Shown here: in pieces, positions 12,248-23,630 of the stretch
How positions within the stretch are numbered: position 1 is the first letter of the stretch
Layout of the letters: the number at the start of each line of letters is the position of its first letter
Position numbers and translations under genes: made by a program
The notes under the pieces: model-generated
Seen by the model: only the letters and a program-made list of their open reading frames with translations
What the model was told of the DNA's origin: nothing
Databases searched by the model: none
Assembly (NCBI GenBank): GCA_026874595.1
Contig: CM049311.1
Location: 39,559,676-39,623,675, forward strand
Direction: 5' to 3'
Length of the DNA: 64,000 bases
DNA from: Sipunculus nudus
Lineage: Eukaryota > Annelida > Sipuncula > Golfingiida > Sipunculidae

Positions 12248-13272
12248 TAATAAATTTTTATTGGTTTTTAATAACAAATTAAAGAAAAATAGAAAAGGAA
12301 TTTGTTAGTTTATAATAACAGGAAATTAACTTGCAGTTACTGATGATATAAGAATCTTGTATCGATGGGTAGAATGTCACATATTCCAAATAACACCATG
12401 CAGTCACCTATGGCATTTTTCAGTTCATTTTTAATGATAAAGAAGTAAATCATATTATTCATTACTAATCATTAAGGATTATATGAAGGAAATTAATGAT
12501 AGACAAAGATGCAGTTGATAATATTAATCTAGATTCCTACTGTGTCTAGTGTGTACATTGATGTGAAATTAGTCCAAAATGAATTTTTTACAGTTATTTT
12601 TTAATATAAATAAAAGCCATAAAACCAGATACTTAAGATCATTATTTAAATGTGTGAATTTTGTATATTCTGGATTCTCAACATCATTGTTTGGTGAAAA
12701 CTGAATAAATACCAGAAGTGGTGCGAATACTTTGTAATTGTATTTAAATACGAATATGATTATGTACTCCATTATAAAATTTCTTGCATAGAGAATGGGA
12801 ATTCAGGTAAAAATGAAAGTATATGAATACTCATGCAAATACTTTCAAAATGTATTCATGAATGCATTCATGAATATATTCTTTAATATTATTTTAATAA
12901 TCATATCAGTTATATTTCATTTTAAAAAATCATATGATTCTCTTATTATTTTTAATAAAAATTATATTTGGGACAATATTTGTAATTTTTTTAATAAATA
13001 GTTAAACTCTTATATTATATGTTCTGCTTATAAGTTATATGGCCAAGTCAAAATCTGTGTGACAGTAGTACTCCATTTGTTAATAAAATAAATGAAATCA
13101 ATCCTCTTCCCTGTCTCCAAAGGTACTATCAAAATCATACATAAGCTAAACAACAACAACTCATAATACAGCTTATATTTATTACCACACAAAACCAGCA
13201 TGTGCCTCATTTCTAAATAATATTTTTTTATTATATATAACAGCTGAGCGTCGTGACCCATAGGTCCCTTGT
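12248..13272 (+). repeat. 1.02-kb direct repeat, copy 1
   Basis: Matches 13273-14301 closely from ataacaaattaaagaaaaa through to cagctgagcg.cgtgaccca. It carries one complete 3' terminus of the element at about 13240-13272. Confidence 0.8.
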
Positions 13273-14301
13273 TTATTGATTTTTTATAACAAATTAAAGA
13301 AAAATTTATAGAAAAGGAATTTGTTAGTTGATGAGTAACAGAAAATTAACTTGCAGTGACTGATGATGTAAGAATCTTGTATGGATGGATAGAATGTCAA
13401 TGTCCATGTTATTCCAAATAACACCATGCAGTCACCTATGGTATTTTTCACTGAAATTTTAATGATAAAAAAATAAATCATATTATTCATTACTAATCAT
13501 TAGAGATCATATGAAGGAAATTAATGATAGACAAAGATGCAGTTGATAATATTAATCTAGATTCCTACTGTGTCTAGTGTGTAGATTGATGTGAAAGTAG
13601 TCCAAAGTGAATATATTACATTTATTTTTTTTATCATAAATAAAAGCCATAAAACCAGGTTCTTATGATCATTATTTAAATTTGTGAATTTTGTATATTC
13701 TGGATTCTCAACATCATTGTTTGGCTAAAACTGAATAAATACTAGATATGGTGCGAATGCTTTGCAAATGTATTTGAATACGAATATGAATATGTACTGC
13801 ATTAAAAAATTTTATTGCATAAGAATGGGCATTCAGGTAAAAATGTAAGAATTTGAATACCAGTGCAGATACTTTCAAAATGTATTCATGAATGCATTCA
13901 TGAATATATTCTATAATATTATTTCAATAATCATTTCAGTTATATTTTATTTAAAAAAATCATATGATTTTCTTCTTATTTTTTTTAACAAAAATTATAT
14001 TGGCACAAAATTTGTTATTAAATTTGAATAAATAAACTCTTTTATTATATGTGCTGCCTATAAGTTATATGGCCAAGTCAAAATCTGTGTGACATTAGCA
14101 CTCCATTTGTTAATAAAATAAATGAAATCAATCCTCTTCCCTGTCTCCAAAGATACTATCAAAATCATACATAAGCTAAACACCAACAACTCATAATAAA
14201 GCTTATATTTATTACCACACAAAACAATCATGTGCCTCTTTCCCAAATCATATTTTTTATCATATATAACAGCTGAGTGCCGTGACCCATGGGTCCCTTG
14301 T
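13273..14301 (+). repeat. 1.02-kb direct repeat, copy 2
   Basis: Second copy, ending with the perfect palindrome gacccatgggtc and cccttgtt. Confidence 0.8.
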
Positions 14302-14377
14302 TTAAATAAATCCTGATTATATCATTTTATTTTATAGGTTTGATTAACAAAAATCATCAGCTCCTCAAATTTAAAAT

Positions 14378-15060
14378 TTTTTTGCCAGCGTGTGGGTTAC
14401 TGCGATGGCAGTGTTGTCTGTCCACCGTCGTCCGTACGTAAACCCTTGCTTTCTCAAAAATGGTTTGAGCTAGCACCACCAAATTTTATGCAAAAGATAG
14501 TCATCTAAACAGCTCTGTCGGATTTGGCTTATTATTTGCCAATCTGCATTTACTTAGATTTTATAAGGAAAAAGCTAGAGAAGCTTTTAAAATATTCTTC
14601 TCTGAAATTGTCTAGCCAAACTGTTCAATATTTCACAGAAATAATCTCTGAAACAATCTCTCTCAAGTTTGTAAAAATGGTTCCGGTTCTTTGAATTTTG
14701 ACTGAGTTAAAGGACTCGAATCTAGTCATTTGGCCAAAAAAGGATACTTAAATTACAATATCAGAAACGGTTGGAGCTATCATCACCAAATTATATACAG
14801 ATATGGTCACATGACTCATATTTGAAATTGAGTTATTGGTGGTACCACCTGCATCAACCTTTTTATGTACGAGGGTCATTGGTCATTTGTACATTAACCC
14901 ATAATTTCTCAGGAATGGCAGGAACTAGCATCCCCAAATTGTATGCAAAACTCTGTCACATATCAAATGTTGTGGGATTGAGCTTTTTGTTGCGCCCACT
15001 GCATTAAAGAAATCATCTTAGTTAAGCAAGGTCGAGGGTGGTTTGTTTTTGGAACTTGCC
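14378..15060 (+). mobile_element. Short interspersed element, family 3 (degenerate copy)
   Basis: Shares blocks with copies at 46.3, 51.3, 53.2, 55.8 and 56.7 kb: a tgcgatgg.. start with gtcgtccgt, then tctcaaaaa.gg..gagctagca.cacca, then ttcaatatttcacagaaat, then gagttattggtgg.accacct. It is non-coding; the 78-codon frame at 14771 lies inside it. The family is probably Helitron-like because it shares the ccgtccg start and ggcgccacc core with family 1. Confidence 0.6.
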
Positions 15061-15689
15061 TTTACTTTCCCATACTTATTACATATTATGTAAATCAGAG
15101 TTATCTGATAATAGCCAGTTATTTTGATGAAGTCTTCTTCTATCTTACGTACACTTGTCCGTCTGTCTGTCAGTATGGCCGCCTGATGGGTAAACTTTTA
15201 ACAACAATCAAGCATCTCATTATCAGGCTGACTATGATTTACTGACAACACAAAGATTTACTGATGTTTCATTTAATAGTATGATGTTATTTTGAAGAAT
15301 ATAAGACTTTCAGTTGATAGTTGTTACAGTGAAGTATCGCTAGAGTGCCATGCTTACAATACCTCCCGTACGCACCAACCCCTGACTAGGTGCCCATCAG
15401 CAGTCTCCAGAAAAAAGTGATTACATTGAAGACCACCTCTTAATTCCTAGAACAATAATTTTGAAATAACCTCCTTCATTTCAGCTATCAGAAAATTTAA
15501 TTATTTTTTAGGGGTCGATATGAAAAATAAGGCATTAAAATATTCTTGTGTCCACTTAAAAGAAATAGGAAAAAATATATATTAACAATAAGGTTGAAGT
15601 ATTCTAAAGGAGACTTATGTGTTTTCACTTGTTAACATCTTAACTAAAATATTCAGATATTCTCAGGTAAACTAGTTTATTTCAGGATA
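15061..15689. other. Intronic sequence, nothing recognised
   Basis: A short gtccgtctgtctgtc run lies at 15157-15171. Otherwise no feature was seen. Confidence 0.35.
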
Positions 15690-15905
15690 TCCCAAAGTGA
15701 ACTGGTTGACTTCTGGATACCCGAGTGTGAACTAGTGTACATTGGAATATTCCCATCTCAACTAGTTGAGATGTGAAAAACAGTGACTCAACCCATCTCA
15801 GCCATTGAGATGGGAATTCCCTTCTCAACTGGAAGTTATCAAGTTGAGATGGGAATTCCCATCTCAACTAGTTGAGTTCTGAACTCAACTGGATTCCCAT
15901 CTACT
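15690..15905. repeat. Cluster of overlapping perfect palindromes
   Basis: The motifs gagatgggaattccc, catctcaac and actagttgag recur and combine into palindromes. A perfect 20-bp palindrome lies at 15754-15773. A perfect 28-bp palindrome at 15842-15869, centred on gaattc, overlaps a 14-bp one at 15863-15876 centred on actagt. Near-palindromic variants lie between them. The region can form cruciform or hairpin structures. It has no coding role. Confidence 0.85.
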
Positions 15906-15954
15906 CTATGACATATACATACTTGTTTTCAAAATGTTTAGTACATGCATTGTA

Positions 15955-16050
15955 CTTGAAAACCAATGGTCACGCATGTTATCATGGAAGCATTTTACCT
16001 GAGGTATATCCCATTGCACAGGTTTGCATTAAGCCTGTAGGACTCGTTTG
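15955..16050 (+). repeat. Short dispersed repeat (atcatggaagcat..ttgcacaggtt)
   Basis: The blocks gttatcatggaagcat, cc.attgcacaggttgc and ttaagcctgtagg are shared with 49955-50045, and the last two also with 57110-57147. The copies are diverged and the function is unknown. Confidence 0.5.
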
Positions 16051-16159
16051 GCTTATTCCTCCATTGTTAAAGAAGAAATTTCTGTTACACTTGTACTGAT
16101 GTTCTGTGACATTCCCCATAGATTAACTAGGTCAAGTTTTATTATAATAAACAGCCTAT

Positions 16160-16500
16160 AGGCAAAATCCACTCATATTTAATGAAATCAGGGGTCACCC
16201 AGCTACTTTATGTGGTTGGTGCCATAACTTAACATGAAATTGATGAACTTTGATGAAACTCAACAGAAATATTACCAAATATAATATCTGGCCTAAATTT
16301 GATTCCTGGCAAAATCCTCACATATTCTATGAAGTCAGAGGTCACCAGCCTACCTTATTGCGTCGCTGCTTTCACCTTGCAGGAATATAATAGAGTTTCA
16401 TCAAACTTGATAGAAATATGAATCAATATGATGTCATGCCTATGTTTGATTCTTGCCAAAATCAAAACATATTTAATGAGGTCAGAGGTCCATGACAACT
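16160..16500 (+). repeat. Degenerate tandem repeat of about 150-190 bp
   Basis: Blocks such as tttgattc.tg.caaaatc, catatt.atga.gtcagaggtc and gatgaaactcaacagaaatat recur two to three times with many differences. Boundaries are approximate. Confidence 0.4.
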
Positions 16501-16559
16501 TGTTAGTTATATGGTAAAATTACCAAATTGCACAGCAAAAGGTTCTCAGGAAATGCAGT

Positions 16560-16885
16560 TAGAACTAGAAACCTGCATTCTAAGGAATGCAAGCCTCCAC
16601 CATGTTGGGGGTCCCATTTTGGACTGCTCTCCACCTGATGTTTGCATTCACTTCTTCAGGGCATATTCAAAGGTTCATTCATTCATAAGTGACTCTTAAT
16701 TTTGAATATTCCTTGTTGGCTTTGAATCTTGATCATCTGCCAGATCCAAATTTATTCTTCATTGGTCAATTCCTGAATAGTTCTAACAATTTCATGAGGT
16801 TCTGTTCATGATTGGGTGAGCTGTGTTGTGAACAAACACACACACAGACACAGATGAATGCATACCCTTCTGGCAGTGGCAACAA
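16560..16885 (+). repeat. SINE-like dispersed repeat, copy 1
   Basis: Shares a colinear run of blocks with 62487-62775: ctgcattctaa.gaa.gcaagcctcc, then a gatcatctgccagatcca-type block, then gaacaaacacac, and an end resembling cataccct.ctggca. The two copies are about 46 kb apart, so this is a dispersed element. A ccctcctggca-type end recalls the tails of some marine-animal SINEs, but no clear tRNA-like head with both polymerase III boxes was found. Confidence 0.5.
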
Positions 16886-17375
16886 ACTTCTGGTGAGAAG
16901 AATGACACAAGAATTAACCTTGTTTATAAAGCAGGGACAGATAGTATTGTATAGTGTGATTATTAGGCAAAAAATGGTATGGTTCCCCTGGCACCACCTG
17001 CATTAATTTTAACCCATGTATCAAAAATTTTTATTCTGATTTTCATCTTTCAAGAAGATAAAATGATACAACCTTGATAAGATTTCCTTTGTTACGTAGT
17101 GCTTTTACCTGTTAAGCAAAAAGAATCTGTTATAATCATGCTTTTCCCTGATAAAAAAAAGTAAAAATATTGCCAGCCTGCACTGATTTGTGAAAAAAGT
17201 GCCTGAGAATCATACCTTTTTTTTGGGCCTTAAAGTGTCAAATGTTCCTGGATGAGCCTGCCACTGCTGTTGTTTGCCAGTTGCAATAGAACCAACTGCC
17301 ACTGCATCATAATGTACCTGGTAGATGAAATGGTCATCATACAAATTGCTGTGACAGGCATTTCATGATAAATAC

Positions 17376-18480
17376 AGCAATTGCCTTCTGTCCATGTCTT
17401 AGTACCTTTTGAACATCTTCTGGTTACTGTAGATATAAACTGTCTCCAGTGTTACAGCTGCTTTAGTCTGTCCTTTATATTTTACTACCTTTTGAACATC
17501 GCCTGGTTACCGTTAGATATAAACTGTCTCCAGTGGTACAGCTGATTTAGTTTGTCCTTTATATTTTACTACCTTTTGAACATCTCCTGGTTACCGTTAG
17601 ATATAAACTGTCTCCAGTGGTACAGCTGTTTTAGTTTGTCCTTTATATTTTACTACCTTTTGAACATCTCCTGGTTACCGTTAGATATAAACTGTCTCCA
17701 GTGGTACAGCTGTTTTAGTTAGTCCTTTATATTTTACTACCTTTTGAACATCTCCTGGTTACCGTTAGATATAAACTGTCTCCAGTGGTACAGCTGTTTT
17801 AGTTTGTCCTTTATATTTTACTACCTTTTGAACATCTCCTGGTTACTGTAGATATAAACTGTCTCCAGTGGTACAGCTGTTTTAGTCTGTCCTTTATATT
17901 TTACTACCTTTTGAACATCTCCTGGTTACTGTTAGATATAAAACTGTCTCCAGTGGTACAGCTGTTTTAGTTTGTCCTTTATATTTTACTACCTTTTGAA
18001 CATCTCCTGGTTACCGTTAGATATAAACTGTCTCCAGTGGTACAGCTGTTTTAGTCTGTCCTTTATATTTTACTACCTTTTGAACATCTCCTGGTTACCG
18101 TTAGATATAAACTGTCTCCAGTGGTACAGCTGCTTTAGTCTGTCCTTTATATTTTACTACCTTTTGAACATCGCCTGGTTACCGTTAGATATAAAACTGT
18201 CTCCAGTGGTACAGCTGTTTTAGTTTGTCCTTTATATTTTACTACCTTTTGAACATCTCCTGGTTACCGTTAGATATAAAACTGTCTCCAGTGGTACAGC
18301 TGCTTTAGTTTGTTCTTTATATTTTACCACCTTTTGAACATCTCCTGGTTACAGTTAGATATAAACTGTCTCCAGTGGTACAGCTGCTTTAGTTTGTCCT
18401 TTATATTTTACTACCTTTTGAACATCTCCTGGTTACTGTTAGATATAAACTGTCTCTAGTGCTACAGCTGCTTTAGTTTT
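17376..18480. repeat. 84-bp minisatellite, about 13 units
   Basis: gtacagctg recurs at near-constant 84-bp spacing (17457, 17541, 17625, 17709, 17793 and on to 18467). Occasional 83- or 85-bp spacing comes from single-base indels in the ttaccgttagat segment. Units are highly similar, so the array is young or homogenised. Because 84 is a multiple of three, an artefactual 83-codon frame with 28-residue repeats opens at 17972. It lies in intron 2 of the zinc-finger gene. Confidence 0.95.
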
Positions 18481-18789
18481 ACTTGGGAGGTCATCACAGT
18501 TTTTTTTCGCCTGAGAACCTGAAAACAGAAATCACTTTAGCTGCATAGCTAACATGTACATTGTTAATTTAAAAATATGTATTTCTTTTAAAGTATACTG
18601 TCTTGAGAAGAAAGTAGATTTGATCAGTTACCATTGATAATAAAATTTGTGGTTATGTTAAGCAACACTGATTTTGAATGCAACACAGATACAGAACGTA
18701 GGGCATGGTAATATGCTTGGAACTATTATCAAACTATCAGTGTCTTTTGCAACTGAAAAATAAGAAATTGAAATGAAAATGTTTTACAG

Positions 18790-18879
18790 CTTCAACAGCT
18801 AATGACACCAAGAAAAAGCGGGCATCAAACCTAGTGTTGAGACAGTTCCAGTTCCGTCTGCCAAAAGGACTCAACAAAG
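18790..18879 (+). CDS. C2H2 zinc-finger protein, coding exon 3
   Basis: A 90-nt exon between gttttacag and gtcagt. It enters at phase 1, completing a GCT codon with the last base of exon 2, and leaves at phase 1. It encodes about 30 residues including TKKKRASNLV, a basic cluster that could act as a nuclear localisation signal, and the hydrophobic/basic segment LRQFQFRLPKGLNK. It is flanked by introns of 9.8 and 7.3 kb. Support comes from the splice sites, phase matching and the natural junction to exon 4 (LNK-E-AIVQEV). Confidence 0.7.
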
Positions 18880-19150
18880 GTCAGTGGTCCTCCTTTATGA
18901 TGTCCCATGTTTACACTTTCAGCATTGGATATCAACATCACTTTACTGTGTTTTTCATATAGTGCTTACATGTGAGTCTCACTCAGCCCTTGCCTTGCTT
19001 GGTTGCAGTCCTGTCACCTGCTCACAGACAGTACAGGTTACATATAACACCTTGTATGTTTGTTCTTATATTGTACCGTTTTACCAACTTCCCAATCTTT
19101 AATTCCTTGGAAGGTACATATCCCTGCAAGCTGTCTGGGGAATTACTGGA

Positions 19151-19164
19151 GGGGGGGGGGGGGG
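19151..19164. repeat. Poly-G run (14)
   Basis: Uninterrupted G tract. Its length is likely variable. Confidence 0.9.
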
Positions 19165-19194
19165 TTTGGCATGTACTTCGCTTTTCAAACACAC

Positions 19195-19567
19195 AGGCCC
19201 AGATCGTGATCTGGACGGATCTTAGATTTGTCAAGCCCAAATTGCGATCCAAGTTCAGGCGGGCCCAAAGTGCGATCGCAATCCAGGCTGGCCAGATCTT
19301 AGATCTGTTCAGCCCAGATTGTGATTGCAGTTAAGTCCGGTCAAGATTTTCGATCCTGTCTTTCTTGCCTCAGAATTGCAATCTGGGCTTGATTGTTATC
19401 CTGAAGCAAGAAAGACAGGATCGCAATCTGGGCCGGACTAAACTGCGTTCGCAGTCTGGGCTGGACGGTTCTAAGATCTGGCCAGCCTGCATTGTGATCG
19501 CAGTTTGGGCCAGCCTGAACTGTGATCGCAATTTGGCTTAGATCTGTCCAGATCGCAATCTGGGCCT
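19195..19567. repeat. 370-bp fold-back (long inverted repeat)
   Basis: The left arm (19195-19373) and right arm (19401-19567) are inverted copies over roughly 170 bp, with about 27 bp between them. The best-matched inner part is gatcctgtctttcttgc against gcaagaaagacaggatc. The arms are built from a degenerate motif of about 20 bp, cagcccagattgcgatcgc. A transcript through intron 3 would fold into one long hairpin. No target duplication is apparent. Confidence 0.85.
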
Positions 19568-20314
19568 CGACATATCTATTGCCATTCTTTCACTTGTGAC
19601 TAGTCACCTGTTTTAAATGCAATATTTACATCATATTTACAACTTCCGTACATGTACACAGTTGTTTGTCTTGGTAGTTTCATTTACTAAATGAAATTAT
19701 CTTGCTGTGTTAACCTGTTTCTGTGGTTTTAATATTTTGAGAACCATATATTTCTGCTATGGCAGGTCACAGAATGAACAGTCCCCACAGGTCTGTGAGC
19801 TGACCTGTTCAAGTATATATATAGCCATGCACATATTTTCTGCACTACTGTGTTACAGTATTAACTTGGCCATGAACACACAGCCCTGCCTGGCCTGCAG
19901 CAAACAGTATCCCAGTCATATGTGCTACAAATGACAGGGTAATACTGAGCTCAAGGTGTCAAAACACCTGTCAATCAAACTCGACTGTGGACAGAGTTTA
20001 TCATTAACAGTATTTTTCATCACCATTGTACTTTTGCAATCTAGAATGAACATACATAAGGAGACATTTTTTTTAAAAAAATGGAAACTGAAATAAGCCA
20101 AAAAGAGGTCAGTATACAGTCAGCACCCTGCCCTTGCTAAAATCAGTGTTCTTTAGTGCATGATTGAGCTAGACTGATTTACAGTTCTGTAATGACGGGT
20201 GATGAGGATGATACAAGTTGCCATGTTTTTATACAAGTCTTAATGAAGCATCTTTGTGACATGTTTCTGTAGATGTAATCCTCAGATCCCAACCTCAGTA
20301 GTTGGATTAATCAT
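19568..20314. other. Intronic sequence, nothing recognised
   Basis: No repeat or coding structure could be supported. Confidence 0.35.
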
Positions 20315-22343
20315 TGTATCCCCAGACAAAGTCGGGGGATACTGTGTTTTCATACCGGTCCCGCCGCCGCCGCCGCCGCATATAAATCTTGTTGGCGCGA
20401 TAACCCAAAAAATATTTCACAGAACTTTACCAAACTTGGTATATGTATAGATATGGGTAAGAGGACGACGCCTATTGAAAATGAGGTCATGACCTTTACT
20501 AGGAGAGTGTCCTTGACCTTGAATAGGTCCAATTTTGGGGGAAATCACACAAATTCTTTAATATCTCAAGAAATCTTGCATGGATTTATCCCAAAATCAA
20601 GTTGATGGAAGATCATGGATAGGGTTGTCATGTTCCAGAAACTGGTGGCGCCACCTATTATTCTTTACTTGTTTTCATGCCGTTTAATATCCCCAAAATT
20701 GCCACCTTACAGTACTGTGAGCATTATAAGTCAAAAACTAATGGACAGATTTCTTTTATATTATGCATATACATAGGTATGGGTTATGGGATGATGTTTA
20801 TTTAAATTAGGGTCATGACCTTTTCTATGATAGTGGCCTTGACCTTGAATATTGCCATATATGGTGAAAATCACACACCTCTTATGATATCTCCAGTGTT
20901 GATAGCCATATGGATTTCAAACATGACTTATGTATGGCCCACCACTAAAGTAAGAACCCTATAGGTTCTAGGGTCATGAGGTCAAAGGTCAAGGTCACTG
21001 GACTGGCATTTTAAAAGATACTGTGGATGCATTTTAAGCCAAACTTTCATCCCAGGTCTTCCATCTTGAATACATAGCTCACCTGCCAAAAGTGGATGAT
21101 CCATATAAAATTTGCGGTCACAAGGTCAAAGGTCAAGGCCACAGGAGCTATCTGTCCAAAAATTAGTTTCTGGATGATAATTCCTGCTTTTATTGATGTA
21201 TTGATTTCAAATTTGACTTATATATGTCCCATTGAAAAAGCAAAACTCCAATTGATTTTGGGGTCATGAGGTCAAAGGTCAAGGTCCATGACACATCTTT
21301 AAAAAGATTGTGGATGCATTTTCAGCCAAACATTTCATCTCAGACCTTTCATCTTGCACATATAAGTCATCTGCCAATAGAGGAAGACCCCTATCAGTTT
21401 TGAGGTCACAAGGTTAAAGGTGAAGGTCACAGGAGCCATCTGTCCAAAAATTAGTTCCTGGATGATAATTCCTGCTTTTATTGATGTATGGATTTCAAAC
21501 TTGACTTGTATATGTCCCATTGGAAAAGCAAGACCCAAATTGATATTGGGGTCATGAGGTCAAAGGTCAAGGTCACAGGACACATCTTTAAAAAGACGTG
21601 GATGCATTTTGAACCAAACTTTCATCCCAGGTCTTCCATCTTGAATATATAGCTCACTTGCCAATAGTGGATAATCCATATAAATTTTGGGGTCACAAGG
21701 TCAAAGGTCAAGGCCACAGGAGCTATCTGTCCAAAAATTAGTTTCTGGATGATAATTCCTGCTTTTATTGATGTATGGTTTTCAAACTTGACTTGTATAT
21801 GTCCCAATGGAAAAGCAAGACCAAAACTGATTTTGGGGTCATAAGGTCAAAGGTCAAGGTCACAGGACACATCTTTAAAAAGATGTGGATGCATTTTCAG
21901 CCAAACATTTCATCTCAGATCTTTCATCTTGCACATATAGTTCTCCTGCCAAGAGAGGAAGAAAACTATTAATTTTGAGGTCACAAGGTCAAAAGTGAAG
22001 GTCACAGGAGCCACCTGTAAAAAAAATTAGTTTCTGGATGATAATTCCTGCTTTATTGATGTATAGATTTCAAACTTGACTTGCATATGTCCCATTGGAA
22101 AAGCAAGACCCAAATTGATTTTGGGGTCATGAGGTCAAAGGTCAAGGTCACAGGACACATCTTTAAAAAGATCAAGGTCATAGGACCAACATCTTCAACA
22201 AGATTGTGGATTGTTAGATGGAAGAAACAATAAATATGCAAAGTGTCAGTATATGCTGCTAAAAATGGGGGTCTGTTCTTAAAGGGGGGGACCTACTATG
22301 TCTGGGGATACTCTGGCACCTGCGGTGCCAAAAAATGTCTAGT
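20315..22343 (+). mobile_element. Complete Helitron-like (HINE-type) element with tandem core
   Basis: It begins tgtatccccagaca. The inverse, tgtctggggataca-type, lies at about 22299-22312, giving a 13-bp subterminal inverted repeat. The 3' end has a hairpin ggcacc-tgc-ggtgcc, then about 9 bp, then ctag and tt. These are the hallmarks of Helentron-type non-autonomous elements, which insert between two T bases. A ccgccgccgccg run lies near the start. The middle is a tandem array of 288-bp units (separate entry). No protein is encoded. It lies in intron 3 of the zinc-finger gene, only 37 bp from the next such element. Confidence 0.75.
20900..22165 (+). repeat. 288-bp tandem repeat with DR1-like motifs
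   Basis: cctgcttt.attgatgta recurs at 21183, 21471, 21758 and 22047, about 288 bp apart. Each unit has two related halves of about 144 bp. Each half contains a version of aggtcaaaggtcaaggtca; nine versions are present, seven with intact aggtcaaaggtca. AGGTCA repeats spaced by one base match the DR1 site bound by nuclear receptors of the RXR/HNF4 type. Regulatory activity is inference. Confidence 0.8.
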
Positions 22344-22380
22344 TGATGTTGGTTAGATATACTGGACTTGCATAAATTAT

Positions 22381-23282
22381 TGTATCCCCCAGAACAAAGT
22401 TTTGCAGGTACTATGTTTTTGACCGGGTTCTGCCGCCACCGTGTTCATTTCCGGAGAACTCCCCTAAGACTACTGGACTTATTATTCTAAAACTTACACC
22501 AATTATTGGGTCACATATGAACCGGTGCCTAACCAATTTGCGTTGACCTCTGACCTTTCCTCTCTCCAGTGAGTCCATCTTTGCGTCTGTTTTGACACAT
22601 TAACCCACATATCTTTGGACACGTTTGACCAATCAGGAAAAATTTTTTGTACAAATGTAGCCCTTGGATAGCTGTATAACATACACAAAAAATGGTGGCG
22701 CCACCTGCAACCATGTTTGCACAGTGTCCATCCGTTCGTCTGCCTTTGGTTAAAATCACTCATATATCTGCAGTGGTTTGACTAATTCACCTGAAATTTG
22801 GCATGTATATACATCCTGGATAGCTTACTTGATTTTATGACAGGTGGTGCCACCTACATTCACATTCAGGCTGCAGACATCCATGCTTATATCTCTGGAC
22901 TGGTTTGATGTATCTTCCTGAAAATTTGCATGTGTTAAGATCTCGCATAGCTCTTTAACATACAAGAAACTGGTGGCACCACCTGCAACCTTTTTTGCAC
23001 AGCATCCATCTATTTGTTTGACTTTGGTTAAAATCACTCGTATCTCGGCAGTGGTTTGACTTTTCCACCTGAAATTTTGCATGTGTATACATCTTGGATA
23101 GTTTCTCGTTCAAATTACAGGTGGCGCCACCTACAATCATGTTTACATGGCAGACATCCATGCTGATATGTAACACATCTAACGCTATTTCTCCTTGCCA
23201 CTCAGTCCATGCCTCACTTCACCCGGCCTACTCTGATTTTGGGGGATACACATAGTCACTTGTCGACTACCCTTATTCTAGT
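22381..23282 (+). mobile_element. Complete Helitron-like (HINE-type) element, family 1
   Basis: Starts tgtatcccccagaac. The inverse tgggggatac at about 23238-23250 gives a 10-bp subterminal inverted repeat. A tagtc..gacta hairpin lies close to the ctag/tt end. Internal domains of about 300 bp repeat a ggtggcgccacct palindrome, a gtttgac block and tttgcatgtgtatacatc. Short minus-strand open frames inside are repeat shadows. Confidence 0.75.
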
Positions 23283-23630
23283 TGTGACACATATTTAGGG
23301 GTTGACACTGCATAACATATCACTCTGTTTGAACAACTGGTGATAATTAGACCATTTCACTAGTGAAAGTATGGCCTGACAGATATTGTGGTGACAAATG
23401 AAAGTGTGAAATCAAACTGATCCGGTCACTGGTGTTGTATGTCAATAGATACTGTTGTGAAAGGTTTCTAGACAGGGTATGGTCAAGTACAGGGGGTCTG
23501 TACTTTAAGTCCAAGCACTTCAAAATTGGAAAGTACAAGCACAAGCACAAGCACAGGAGTGTGTACTTGAGTAGGCTACAGGTATTATTATACTTTTAAT
23601 TAAATAAACTAGATTAGGAACAAATGAATA

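Larger units (their letters stand above)
9031..14301 (+). mobile_element. Large Helitron-like element with duplicated ends (family 2)
   Basis: The element opens with tttttagctcagctgac and a ccgtccgtccg run. It closes with cagctgagcg..gtgacccatgggtcccttgtt. gctcagctg near the start and cagctgagc near the end form 9-bp subterminal inverted repeats, and gacccatgggtc is a terminal palindrome 4 bp before the end. This layout is known from Helentron/HINE elements. Inside are two tandem 1.6-kb copies, each with a 5' terminus, followed by two tandem 1.02-kb copies, each with a 3' terminus. No Rep/helicase coding sequence is present. It lies in intron 2 of the zinc-finger gene. Confidence 0.6.

Noticed and set aside
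17972-18223. 83-codon frame with 28-residue repeats
   Set aside because: The 84-bp minisatellite is a multiple of three, so a repetitive frame opens by chance.
17376-18480. Regular repeats that could suggest a CRISPR array
   Set aside because: Units are contiguous with no variable spacers, there are no cas genes, and the window is eukaryotic.
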